Below are positions 56,408-64,000 of a DNA stretch of 64,000 nt, in pieces. Source of the DNA: CBDUEV01 sp965366365 (GTDB lineage: Bacteria; Actinomycetota; Acidimicrobiia; Spongiisociales; JAENVV01); the NCBI GenBank assembly GCA_965366365.1, contig CBDUEV010000006.1, forward strand, positions 23,731 through 87,730, written 5' to 3'. The translations under genes were made by a program, and so were the position numbers. The notes below the pieces were generated by a model that saw only the letters and a list, made by a program, of their open reading frames with translations, made no database searches and was not told the DNA's origin. Numbering within the stretch: the stretch's first letter is position 1; every line of letters begins with the position of its first letter.

Positions 56408-57262
56408 TCAGCTGGACCTCGGGCCTGCCGGATTCGGTGCCGGAGAGTCGGACAGAGCCCAACCCGACTCGGCTGCTTCATTGACGATTCCTTCCCAGGC
56501 CAACTGCCGGGCGGCCTCCTCGATGCGAGACACGGGGAGGCCGGCGCGGTCCGCCAGGAGGTCTGTGGTGGCCGGTCCGTTCAGGAGACCCTTGATCACC
56601 GCGCCTCGGGCTTGGCGCGAGGATCCCTCGAAGCGGCCTTGGGGGCGAGGCGGCCGATAGGCGTCGGGATCCTCGCACCAGACCACCACCGGGCAGCTTG
56701 CGCAGTCGGGGAGCTTGGGCCTGCACACCGTGGCGCCGAGGTCCATGACCGCTTGGTTCCAGTCGGCGGCCCGGCCGGGTGCGACGTTTTCGGCGGCGTA
56801 CGCCACCAGGTCTCGCTCCGGGACGACGGCGCCGCGCCAGCGGGTGAGCACCCGGCGCAGGTTGGTGTCGACTGTCGGCACCTGCTCGCCGAAGGCGAAG
56901 CAAGCGACGGCCGCCGCCGTGTAGTCGCCGACCCCGGGCAGGCTGCGGAGCGATTCGGGTGTCTTCGGCCAGCCGTGGGCTGCGATGAGGGCGGCCGCTT
57001 CGCGGAGCCGCAGGCCGCGGCGGTTGTAGCCGAGGCCCGACCAGATCCGCATCACGTCCGCCACCGAAGCGACGGCCAGCGCGGCCGGGGTGGGGTAGCG
57101 CTCCATGAACTGCAGATAGCGTGGAACGACGCGATCCACCGTGGTCTGTTGTGCCATCACCTCGCTGACGAGAATGGCCCACGGATCCTGGGTCGTACGC
57201 CAGGGAAGGTCTCGACTCGACTGCGCGTACCAGGCGAGAAGCGCCCGATTCCGGGCGGTCAC
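56408..57262 (-). CDS. mutY: A/G-specific adenine glycosylase
   Basis: A 284-residue base-excision enzyme that removes A opposite 8-oxoG. It has SEVMAQQTTVDRVVPRYLQF, the helix-hairpin-helix LPGVGDYTAAAVACFAFG, the catalytic Asp in VPTVDTNLRRVLTRW, and the iron-sulfur ligands in CRPKLPDCASCPVVVWC. It is shorter than E. coli MutY and lacks most of the C-terminal 8-oxoG-recognition domain. The GTG overlaps the pknB stop (GTGA). Confidence 0.92.
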   Translation of the reverse strand: MTARNRALLAWYAQSSRDLPWRTTQDPWAILVSEVMAQQTTVDRVVPRYLQFMERYPTPAALAVASVADVMRIWSGLGYNRRGLRLREAAALIAAHGWPKTPESLRSLPGVGDYTAAAVACFAFGEQVPTVDTNLRRVLTRWRGAVVPERDLVAYAAENVAPGRAADWNQAVMDLGATVCRPKLPDCASCPVVVWCEDPDAYRPPRPQGRFEGSSRQARGAVIKGLLNGPATTDLLADRAGLPVSRIEEAARQLAWEGIVNEAAESGWALSDSPAPNPAGPRSS

Positions 57263-59196
57263 GAAGGCGGCAGAGTCGTCTCGGTCGGGGCCGGAACGGT
57301 GGTGGTGGTGCTCGTGGTGGTTGTGGTCGGCGCCACTTCTGCGCCGAGATTCACGGATACGACTTCGCCGGGAAGGAGGAGAACATCCCGTCCTGGCGAC
57401 TGCTCGGCGACCAGCCCCGCCAAGTCGGGTCCGGCGTTGACCAAGGTCGAGCTGACCCGCAGGATCAAGCCTATTTCGTCGAGGAGAGCCTTTGCCTCGG
57501 CTTCCGTCCTTCCGATGAGGTTCGGGACGGCAACCGGTTCAGGGCCCTTCGAGATGACCAGGAGGACGGTGGACTCGATCGGCACCGGTCCGGGACCGGG
57601 TTCGGTCCGGATCACTGAGCCGACCTCGATCGTGGGATGGAACTCGTCGACGGATTGAACGGTCAAACCCAGGCTCTCGAGGGTCGACGCAGCGTCCCGG
57701 GCAGAGCGGCCGGTCAAGTCCTCGAGCAGCACACTGTCGGGACCGGTGGACACGGTCAGGCTGACCTCGGTGTCGGGCGGCTGCGAGGTGCCGGCGGCGG
57801 GGGCCTGACTGATCACGATGCCGGGCTCGACCTCGTCGCTGGGTTCCTCGACGATCTCGCCGAGCTTGAGGCCCCCATCCTCCAGCTGCTTCGTGGCCTC
57901 CTCCACTGTCTTTCCCACCACCGACGGCACGGTCACCTCTTCGGGTCCGGCCGACACGAACACGCTCACGAAGTCTCCCTCCGACAGCTCTGTGCCCGCC
58001 ACCGGATTGGTCGAGATGACGATTCCGGCCGGCACCTCCGGATCGGAGGTGTTGGTGAGATTGACCTTCAAGCCGACGTTCTGCAGCGCCAGCAGGGCCT
58101 CTTCGCGTTCCATTCCCACCACCGCCGGCACGGTCACCGAGGTGGCGTCGTCGCCGGAACCGCCGAGGTTGGGTCCGAGGATCACGAAGAGCAAGGCAGC
58201 CAGCGTGGCGATGAGAACCACCGCGGTGATGAAGAACGGAAGCTGCGAGGGCTCGCGCTCGGCGGCCACCTGCCGGTACGTCTCCTCCGGTGGAACCGTC
58301 GGGGCCGGCATCTCTTGGAGAATCTGGGTGGGAGCGTCGGAGACGGGAACGGCTGCGGCGGCCACCGGCTCGTCTCCTCGCAGGGTGCGCAGAAGATCGC
58401 CGCGTAGTTCCATGGCGGACTGGTAACGCAGTTCGGGAACCTTGTCCATGGCCCGCATGACGATGCGCTCCAGGTTGGCCGGGACGTCGGGATTGTCGGC
58501 GGAAGGCAGGAGGGCCGGTTCCTGTACGTGTTGGTAGGCAACCGACACCGGGCTGTCGCCCTTGAACGGCGGTCGACCCACCAGCATCTCGTAGAGGACC
58601 ACTCCCAGGGAATAGATATCGGATCGTTCGTCCGCCGGTTCGCCCTGCGCCTGTTCCGGACTGAAATAGGTCGCCGTTCCGATCACGGCGCCTGTCCGGG
58701 TCAACTCCTCGGAATCGTCCCAGGCGCGGGCGATACCGAAATCGGTGACTTTCACGGTGCCGTCGTGGGTCAGGAGAACGTTGCCGGGCTTGATGTCCCG
58801 GTGGATCAATCCTGCCCGGTGCGACACGGCGAGGGCAGCCGCCACCTCGGCCGCGATCTCCCCGGCGCGGCGCGGCAGCATCTTGTCTCCCGAGCGGATC
58901 ACGTCTCGGAGAGAGGTGCCCTCGATGAGTTCCATGACGATGAAGTAGAGGGACTCTTCTTCGCCCCAGTCGAAGATGGACACGATGTTGGGGTGAGAGA
59001 GGTTGGCGGCTGCTTGCGCCTCACGTCGGAATCGGGTCACGAACGAGGCGTCGCCGCTGAACTGACTGTGCAGGACCTTGACGGCGACCTTCCTGCCAAG
59101 CAGGGTGTCGCGAGCTTCCCAGACGTCGGCCATGCCGCCACGGGCGATGTGTCCGATGAGTTCGTAGCGTTCGGCGAGTAGACGACCTGGTTCCAT
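57259..59196 (-). CDS. pknB: PASTA-domain Ser/Thr protein kinase PknB
   Basis: A 645-residue membrane kinase controlling cell-wall growth. The kinase domain (about 10-270) has RKVAVKVLH, HRDIKPGNVLL (about 130) and VTDFGIARAWD. A membrane helix (FITAVVLIATLAALLFVIL, about 320) leads to four extracellular PASTA repeats, starting with VPAVVGMEREEALLAL, VPSVVGKTVEEATKQL, LEDLTGRSARDAASTL and VPNLIGRTEAEAKALL, and a Thr/Pro tail. The ATG at 59196 is chosen because TACAAT lies 7 bases upstream; GTG at 59220, overlapping the pbpA stop, is the alternative. Confidence 0.93.
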   Translation of the reverse strand: MEPGRLLAERYELIGHIARGGMADVWEARDTLLGRKVAVKVLHSQFSGDASFVTRFRREAQAAANLSHPNIVSIFDWGEEESLYFIVMELIEGTSLRDVIRSGDKMLPRRAGEIAAEVAAALAVSHRAGLIHRDIKPGNVLLTHDGTVKVTDFGIARAWDDSEELTRTGAVIGTATYFSPEQAQGEPADERSDIYSLGVVLYEMLVGRPPFKGDSPVSVAYQHVQEPALLPSADNPDVPANLERIVMRAMDKVPELRYQSAMELRGDLLRTLRGDEPVAAAAVPVSDAPTQILQEMPAPTVPPEETYRQVAAEREPSQLPFFITAVVLIATLAALLFVILGPNLGGSGDDATSVTVPAVVGMEREEALLALQNVGLKVNLTNTSDPEVPAGIVISTNPVAGTELSEGDFVSVFVSAGPEEVTVPSVVGKTVEEATKQLEDGGLKLGEIVEEPSDEVEPGIVISQAPAAGTSQPPDTEVSLTVSTGPDSVLLEDLTGRSARDAASTLESLGLTVQSVDEFHPTIEVGSVIRTEPGPGPVPIESTVLLVISKGPEPVAVPNLIGRTEAEAKALLDEIGLILRVSSTLVNAGPDLAGLVAEQSPGRDVLLLPGEVVSVNLGAEVAPTTTTTSTTTTVPAPTETTLPPS

Positions 59197-59203
59197 CCGG
59201 GCG

Positions 59204-59209
59204 ATTGTA
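59204..59209 (-). promoter_or_regulatory. -10 element of an internal leaderless promoter (pknB)
   Basis: TACAAT on the minus strand, 7 bases before the ATG at 59196 and right at the pbpA end. It would let pknB be transcribed apart from the upstream genes. Confidence 0.45.
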
Positions 59210-59216
59210 GGGCCGT

Positions 59217-60677
59217 TCACGTGCTCAACCCCATCCAAGTGGCGATCACGCGTCGTGCCACCGGGGCTGCCAGGGAGCCGCCGGTGGCTTCGTCGCCGAC
59301 ATCCCCGCCCGCCTCCACCAGCACCGCCACCACGATTTGTGGATCGTCTACCGGAGCGAAGCCGACGAACCAGGCGTGGGGGGCCCCGAGTTCGGTCTCG
59401 GCAGTGCCGGTCTTGCCGGCCACCCGCACTCCGGAAATGGCGGCGCCGGTCCCCGTGCCCGACTCCACGACCGCCTCCATCATGGCCGAGATTTCTGCGG
59501 CGGTGGCAGGGGTGGTGGCTCGAGAGAACTCGGCAGGCTCGGTCCGCTGAGTGGTCGCCCCCTCGACGTCGACCACCGACATGACCAGGTGCGGTTCCAT
59601 GATCAACCCGTCATTGGCGATGGCCGCGCCGACAAGGGCCATCTGGAGGGGTGTCGCCTGAACGTCGCGCTGGCCGATGGCCGTCTGAGCCAACCCTGGC
59701 TGATCGTCCCGGAAGGTGGAAGCCGCCGGAATCGCCGAATCCAGAACGTCCCACTCGAACGGGATGTCGCGGTTGAATCCGAAACTCTCGGCGGTCGCCA
59801 CCAGCTCTCCGGCTCCCAGGAGCAGACCCAGTTCGCCGAACACGGTGTTGCACGATCTCCGGAAGGCCTCCGCCAACGACACAGCGTCGCCCGAGCCGCA
59901 GGTGCCGCCACCGAAATTCCTGATGACCGCCGTCGATCCTGGCAGGGCCAGCTCGGTCGGGTTGGGGAACTCCGTGGCCGGCGTGGCGAGCGACGCGTCC
60001 AAGGCGGCTGCGGCCGTGACGATCTTGAAGACCGAGCCCGGCGGATAGGTGTTCGAGTCGGCACGATTGAGAAGCGGTTCGTCGTCGGCCGCGCTGAGGG
60101 CGTCCCCCAGGGGGCCGGCGTCGGCGCCGAGGAGCGGAGCCGGGTCGTACCCGGGCGAGGACACGTAGGCCAGGACTGCCCCGGTGGACGGCTCCAACGC
60201 CACCACGGCTCCTCGTTGGCCGCCCAGGGCTTCGGTCGCCACCTGCTGGAGGTCCAGGTCGAGCGTGGTGACGAGACTCTGGGGCCGCAGGTCGCGACCG
60301 AGCAACGCCGCCACGAGATCGCTGATGGTCAGGTCTTCTTTTGAGCGCAACTCGGCTGCATAGGCGTCCTCGAGGCCGCGGTCCCCGAACAGGAAAGAGG
60401 AGAAGCCAATCGAGTGGACGAAAGCGGCTCCGTACGGGTAGACGCGGGAGTACGCCCGGCCGTCGAACTGGTCCGCCACCGATCTCGCCAGGATCTCACC
60501 ATTGCGATCGACGATGGTGCCGCGTTCCTTTTCCGACTGAGCCAGGAGCACCCGCGGGTTGCGAGCATCGTCCCGATAGCTGGGACCACGAACCACCTGG
60601 ATATAGGTGGTGTTCACGAGCAGCAGGGCGAGGCCGGCCAACAGCGCAACGGCGAGGCGGCGAATGGGGGCGTTCAC
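59217..60677 (-). CDS. pbpA: Class B penicillin-binding protein (PbpA)
   Basis: A 486-residue transpeptidase with one N-terminal membrane helix (LAVALLAGLALLLVNTTYIQ). Active-site motifs are SVFK in YPPGSVFKIVTAA (Ser about 214), SCN in FRRSCNTVFGELG, and KTG in VAGKTGTAETELG (about 420). It cross-links septal or lateral wall peptidoglycan with RodA. The GTG overlaps the rodA stop (GTGA). Confidence 0.93.
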   Translation of the reverse strand: MNAPIRRLAVALLAGLALLLVNTTYIQVVRGPSYRDDARNPRVLLAQSEKERGTIVDRNGEILARSVADQFDGRAYSRVYPYGAAFVHSIGFSSFLFGDRGLEDAYAAELRSKEDLTISDLVAALLGRDLRPQSLVTTLDLDLQQVATEALGGQRGAVVALEPSTGAVLAYVSSPGYDPAPLLGADAGPLGDALSAADDEPLLNRADSNTYPPGSVFKIVTAAAALDASLATPATEFPNPTELALPGSTAVIRNFGGGTCGSGDAVSLAEAFRRSCNTVFGELGLLLGAGELVATAESFGFNRDIPFEWDVLDSAIPAASTFRDDQPGLAQTAIGQRDVQATPLQMALVGAAIANDGLIMEPHLVMSVVDVEGATTQRTEPAEFSRATTPATAAEISAMMEAVVESGTGTGAAISGVRVAGKTGTAETELGAPHAWFVGFAPVDDPQIVVAVLVEAGGDVGDEATGGSLAAPVARRVIATWMGLST

Positions 60678-61969
60678 GTGCGGGCCTCATGGGAGATTCT
60701 CGCCAAGAGCGCCACGAGGACGAAGTTGGCGACCAGAGACGAACCACCGTACGACATGAACGGCAGGGTGATGCCGGTGAGCGGCAACAGACGGACTATG
60801 CCGCCGATGATCAGAAAGGCTTGGAGACCCAGCACGAAGATGAGTCCGGCCGCCAGCAGCTTTCGGAACAGGTCGCGGCTCCTGATTGCAATGCCGAATC
60901 CGACCGCCACGAGGAGCGCAAAGGCGGTGATGATCAGGACCGAACCCGCCAGGCCGAGCTCTTCGCCGACCGCCGCGAATATGAAGTCGGTGCTGGCGAA
61001 AGGGATCACGTCCGGCCGGCCCAGACCGAGCCCAGAGCCGGAGAGACTGCCGGACCCCATCGCAAAGACCCCCTGGACGATCTGGTATCCGGTGGTGTCG
61101 AAATGGTCGAAGGGGGTGAGCCATGCCTCGATCCGCGACTGAACGTGAGAGAACAGGCGCCAGGCAGCCACACCGCCGAGCGAGAACATTCCCGCTCCCG
61201 CCACCAGGTAGGTGGACCGCCCCGTGGCTGCGTAGAGCATGGCGATGAATGCCGCAAAGAGCAGCATGGACGCGCCCAGGTCTCGCTGGTAGATGAGCAC
61301 GGCGAAGCTCGCCACCCATGCCACGAGGACCGGGACCAACTGGCGCGGCTCGGGCACCTTCCACGCCCCGATCTTCCGTGTCATGGCGGTCAGGGCGGCG
61401 CGCCGCTCCGCCAGGAACGAAGCCAGGAACCCCACCATGATCAGCTTGACCACTTCGCCGGGCTGAAACTGGATACTGAAGAATCCCGGATCGAAGACGA
61501 CCCACAGGCGCGACCCGTTCACCAACCGGCCCTTGAGCGGGAACGGACCGGTGGCCGGGAGGAGAGGCAACATCAGCGCCACCAGGGCCACGGCGAGAAG
61601 AAGGTAACGGTACCGACGGATCACCTCCGTGCCGACGTTGCGCAGGCCGAACAACATCGAGACGGCCAGACCGGCGGCAATCAGCAGCCACCACCGTTGG
61701 AGTGAGGCGAGCCTCGTGTCGAGCCGGTAGATCTCCACGACACCTACCGCCGTCAGTATCGCCACCAGCGGCATGAGGAGCGTCGAGCCCTGGGGGGTCC
61801 ACGCTCGCATGGCGAGATGGACGCTGCCGAAGGCGATCACGAAAACGAGGAAGGTGAGCGCGACGAGAGCATCGAGGCCCTCGCCGCGGCTCAGGTTGAC
61901 GAGGGCGACTCCGAAGGCGGCCAGAACCGAAGCAACCAGAAGGAGAGCGGCCTCCGCCTGGCGGGTCAC
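60674..61969 (-). CDS. rodA: RodA/FtsW-type peptidoglycan glycosyltransferase
   Basis: A 431-residue SEDS protein with about ten membrane helices. Conserved segments are NGSRLWVVFDPGFFSIQFQP, GEVVKLIMVGFLASFLAERR, VQGVFAMGSGSLSGSGLGLG, STDFIFAAVGEELGLAGS and LPFMSYGGSSLVANF. It polymerises lipid II together with the adjacent class B PBP. The GTG at 61969 overlaps the pstP stop (GTGA); a longer frame enters pstP. Confidence 0.94.
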   Translation of the reverse strand: MTRQAEAALLLVASVLAAFGVALVNLSRGEGLDALVALTFLVFVIAFGSVHLAMRAWTPQGSTLLMPLVAILTAVGVVEIYRLDTRLASLQRWWLLIAAGLAVSMLFGLRNVGTEVIRRYRYLLLAVALVALMLPLLPATGPFPLKGRLVNGSRLWVVFDPGFFSIQFQPGEVVKLIMVGFLASFLAERRAALTAMTRKIGAWKVPEPRQLVPVLVAWVASFAVLIYQRDLGASMLLFAAFIAMLYAATGRSTYLVAGAGMFSLGGVAAWRLFSHVQSRIEAWLTPFDHFDTTGYQIVQGVFAMGSGSLSGSGLGLGRPDVIPFASTDFIFAAVGEELGLAGSVLIITAFALLVAVGFGIAIRSRDLFRKLLAAGLIFVLGLQAFLIIGGIVRLLPLTGITLPFMSYGGSSLVANFVLVALLARISHEART

Positions 61970-62676
61970 GGCTCCAGCTGGATGATCGCCACGGTGATGT
62001 TGTCGTGCCCGCCGGCGTGGTTGGCCTGCTCGATCAGGGTCCACACGGCCTCCTCGGGGGACCCTTCCGAGAGAGAGCGGCGGATTTCATCTTCGGGCAC
62101 CATCGACGTGAGACCATCGGAACAGAGCATCAAACGATCACCCGGCTGCATTCGTTCCGGGATCTCGTCCACCGAGAGGTCCCGGGTGACGCCCACGGCG
62201 CGGGTGAGGATGGATCGTTGGGGATGGCTGGCGGCGTCGGCCTCGGAGATCTTTCCTGTGGCCACGTAGTCGGCGACCACGGTGTGATCGCTGGTGATCC
62301 GCCGCATTTCTCCGGCGTGGAGCAGGTAGGCACGGGAATCGCCGACATGGCCCAGAACCACCCCGCCGTCCGGCTGGATTTCGGCCAGGGTCACTGTGGT
62401 GCCCATGCCGCGCAGGCGGGGGTCCTCGTCGGTGGCGGCCACGACGGCCGCATTCCCGGCCAGGATCCGCTCGGCTGGAGTAGCGCCCTCCAGGGCGACG
62501 GCGGCTTGGAGGGCGGTGCGGCTGGCCACTTCGCCCGCCACGTGCCCGCCCATGCCGTCCGCCACGCCGATGAGCAACGGCCCGTCGGTGCGCCCGTCGC
62601 TAGCGGGGTACACGTGGTCCTGGTTGTTGTCGCGGATGCGCCCCTGGTGCGTACCGGTCGCCCAGATCAGGGTCAT
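61966..62676 (-). CDS. pstP: PP2C-type Ser/Thr phosphatase PstP
   Basis: A 236-residue metal-dependent phosphatase. Motifs are GRIRDNNQDHVY, LLIGVADGMGGHVAGEVAS, VVLGHVGDSRAYLLHAGEMR, DRLMLCSDGLTSMV and HDNITVAIIQLEP, covering the metal-binding Asp residues. It lacks the C-terminal membrane helix of mycobacterial PstP, so it is soluble. It opposes PknB. The ATG overlaps the fhaB stop (ATGA). Confidence 0.93.
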   Translation of the reverse strand: MTLIWATGTHQGRIRDNNQDHVYPASDGRTDGPLLIGVADGMGGHVAGEVASRTALQAAVALEGATPAERILAGNAAVVAATDEDPRLRGMGTTVTLAEIQPDGGVVLGHVGDSRAYLLHAGEMRRITSDHTVVADYVATGKISEADAASHPQRSILTRAVGVTRDLSVDEIPERMQPGDRLMLCSDGLTSMVPEDEIRRSLSEGSPEEAVWTLIEQANHAGGHDNITVAIIQLEP

Positions 62677-63086
62677 CGGACCTCCATGACGGTTTTACCT
62701 ACCTGGACCGCGTCGCCTTTGTTGAGCGTCACCGTACCGCTCACGCGGCGCCCGTTCACATAGGTCCCGTTGGTGCTGCCGAGATCGTGCAGGCGCACGG
62801 AGCCGCCTTCGTTCGTGAATCGCATGTGGAACTCCGAGGCGTAGGCGTCGTCGATCAAGATATCAGCCTGTTCGCTGCGACCCACAACCACGACATCCGA
62901 CACCGTGAAATCCTGACCGGCCTGGGAGTCGGATCTGACGAACACGATCTCCGAGGCGGGGCCCCGTTTCGTCCGTGTCTCGAATCCGCCCAGGTGACCG
63001 GCGATGGCTTTGGTGATCTGCCACACGTAGCCGAACAGCGCCGCCACGAAGATGAGCTTGAGCAGTGAGAGAATCAGTGCCGTCAC
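62673..63086 (-). CDS. fhaB: FHA-domain protein FhaB (FipA-like)
   Basis: A 137-residue protein. An N-terminal membrane helix (LILSLLKLIFVAALFGYVWQ) is followed by an FHA domain (about 50-137): VVVGRSEQADILIDDAYASE and DLGSTNGTYVNGRRVSG, the latter being the phosphothreonine-binding loop. It reads PknB phosphorylation marks and links them to division. It begins the fhaB-pstP-rodA-pbpA coupled series. Confidence 0.9.
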   Translation of the reverse strand: MTALILSLLKLIFVAALFGYVWQITKAIAGHLGGFETRTKRGPASEIVFVRSDSQAGQDFTVSDVVVVGRSEQADILIDDAYASEFHMRFTNEGGSVRLHDLGSTNGTYVNGRRVSGTVTLNKGDAVQVGKTVMEVR

Positions 63087-63161
63087 GATTGTTCCTCGAG
63101 GTCGGCTCCCGGCGAGGCGGGTTCATCGTGTCGAGCGACGGACCGGCCAGCCCCGGGGGGG

Positions 63162-63830
63162 CTATGCATTCCGGGAACCGCCCACCAGTCTGAGCGTGAA
63201 CGAAGCGTTCCCAAAGGTGATGACGCTGCCGGCCGACACGTCGACGGAACCTTCGATCTTCTCACCGTCGACGCGGGTGCCGTTCGCCGAACGGAAGTCC
63301 TGCACATGGACGCCGTTGGCGTCGCGCCACACGACGGCGTGCTGGCGACTCACGTGGGGCTGGGCGACGTGGATGTCGGTGTGGTCGCTCCGGCCCACCA
63401 GCTCCCGGTTGTGGCACAGGTCGAAGGTTCCGTACCGGCCCTCCAACGATCCCCAGGCGGGGAGCGGGCCGGGTATCACGGAGCTGGAGACGGTCAGACT
63501 GCCGGGAGAAATCGAAGGATCCTCGAGAAGGGTGATGCGCACCGGACCCTCGAGGCGCCATCCCCGTTCGACGGCTGAGTCCTCGACGGCGGCGGCCAGT
63601 TCGTTGAGAAGGCCCTCCGGCAGCGTGTCGACCAGGTCGCCCGGTGCGATTCGCACTTCGAAGGCGTTGTCGGCAGACGCCCCGATCTCCGTGGTCCGCA
63701 CGGTGAGATCCGCCTCCCGCAGCAGGCGTGAGGCGAGCTCGATGGGATGGAGAGGCCCGCGGAAGACCTTTCCGGCGAGCCCTTCGACGATCCCTTCCAG
63801 GCGGCGTTCGATGTGGCGTGCGAGTTTCAC
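63162..63830 (-). CDS. fhaA: FhaA: DUF3662 and FHA-domain protein
   Basis: A 222-residue protein. The N-terminal DUF3662 domain (about 1-115) has HIERRLEGIVEGLAGKVFRG and HPIELASRLLREAD. The C-terminal FHA domain (about 135-222) has LVGRSDHTDIHVAQPHVSRQ and DFRSANGTRVDGEKI. It lacks the very long low-complexity linker of mycobacterial FhaA. There it binds the phosphorylated MviN pseudokinase and restrains wall synthesis. The GTG start is 7 bases after TACACT, a probable leaderless promoter. Confidence 0.9.
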   Translation of the reverse strand: MKLARHIERRLEGIVEGLAGKVFRGPLHPIELASRLLREADLTVRTTEIGASADNAFEVRIAPGDLVDTLPEGLLNELAAAVEDSAVERGWRLEGPVRITLLEDPSISPGSLTVSSSVIPGPLPAWGSLEGRYGTFDLCHNRELVGRSDHTDIHVAQPHVSRQHAVVWRDANGVHVQDFRSANGTRVDGEKIEGSVDVSAGSVITFGNASFTLRLVGGSRNA

Positions 63831-63837
63831 GAAGGTG

Positions 63838-63843
63838 AGTGTA
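63838..63843 (-). promoter_or_regulatory. -10 element of a leaderless promoter (fhaA)
   Basis: TACACT on the minus strand, 7 bases before the GTG at 63830; no ribosome site is present. Confidence 0.45.
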
Positions 63844-63913
63844 TTCCCTGCGGCGGGCCAACAGGTTCTTCCTCGTGGTACGATTCCCCGCCCATTCAGC
63901 AACGTATGCGCCC

Positions 63914-64000
63914 GGGCGAGTGGCGGAATTGGCAGACGCGCAGGCTTCAGGTGCCTGTGAGCTCAGGCTCGTGGGGGTTCAAGTCCCCCCTCGCCCACCA
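63914..64000 (+). tRNA. tRNA-Leu (CAG)
   Basis: An 87-base class II tRNA ending at the window edge. GGGCGAG pairs with CTCGCCC. The anticodon arm is CAGGC-TTCAGGT-GCCTG with anticodon CAG. It has a long variable arm (TGAGCTCAGGCTCG) and the T arm GGGGGTTCAAGTCCCCC. CCA is encoded at 63998-64000. A tRNA-Leu next to fhaA is also found in M. tuberculosis. Confidence 0.96.

Noticed and set aside
1..64000. Mobile elements, prophage or genomic island
   Set aside because: No transposase, integrase, phage structural gene or flanking direct repeats were found, including at the three tRNA genes.

Overview
The window is high-GC DNA from an actinobacterium. It carries the conserved Actinomycetota chromosome-origin neighbourhood: CCA-adding enzyme, an ECF sigma/anti-sigma pair, trxB-trxA, a CwlM-like gene, parB-parA-rsmG, jag-yidC-yidD-rnpA-rpmH, dnaA-dnaN-recF-dciA-gyrB-gyrA, a DUF3566 gene, a DLW-39-like gene, crgA, pabA, and the pknB-pbpA-rodA-pstP-fhaB-fhaA block ending in tRNA-Leu. 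This is the gene order known around oriC of Mycobacterium tuberculosis, but with different insertions and losses. A deep-branching lineage such as Acidimicrobiia is my best guess; the lineage is inferred, not shown. No transposase, prophage, rRNA operon or CRISPR array is visible.

Layout. 0-4.3 kb: an F420-type PPOX oxidoreductase, a DUF1028 protein, an SH3 lipoprotein and a secreted subtilase. 4.3-10.5 kb: arginine biosynthesis on the minus strand as two units, argCJB and argRGH, without argD and argF. 10.5-16.4 kb: M1 peptidase, CCA enzyme, DinB, a lone PilT ATPase and a histone-deacetylase-family enzyme. 16.5-22.7 kb (plus): acetyltransferase, an orphan MurJ-type pseudokinase/discoidin protein, ECF sigma, anti-sigma, thioredoxin system and a catalytically dead CwlM-like amidase. 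22.7-27.6 kb (minus): chromosome partitioning with two parS sites, then membrane-protein insertion and RNase P genes. 27.6-36.9 kb: candidate origin sequences and the replication genes. 37-45 kb: a sensor kinase behind an alpha-oxoamine-synthase-like enzyme, DLW-39, a candidate structured RNA, tRNA-Ala, tRNA-Ile, two PH-like membrane proteins and a TipA-like MerR regulator. 45-56 kb: metabolic and transport genes. 55.8-64 kb: pabA, mutY and the Ser/Thr-kinase cell-wall cluster.

The cell-envelope genes form one theme. PknB, PstP, RodA, PBP, FhaA and FhaB are at one end. Likely partners known from mycobacteria (a CwlM-like pseudo-amidase and a MurJ-type pseudokinase) are at the other end, but the MurJ flippase domain itself is missing from its usual place.

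Two sequence-level themes run through the window. Many genes start 6-7 bases after a TANNNT or closely related -10 hexamer, so their mRNAs are probably leaderless. Many adjacent genes overlap by four bases (ATGA or GTGA). The most unusual single spot is 45534-45764. There a small Cys-rich gene ends at a TGA that is followed, in the same frame, by a His-rich tail. An exact hairpin with a GGTCC loop begins 11 bases after that TGA, which resembles a bacterial selenocysteine insertion element but could equally be a terminator.
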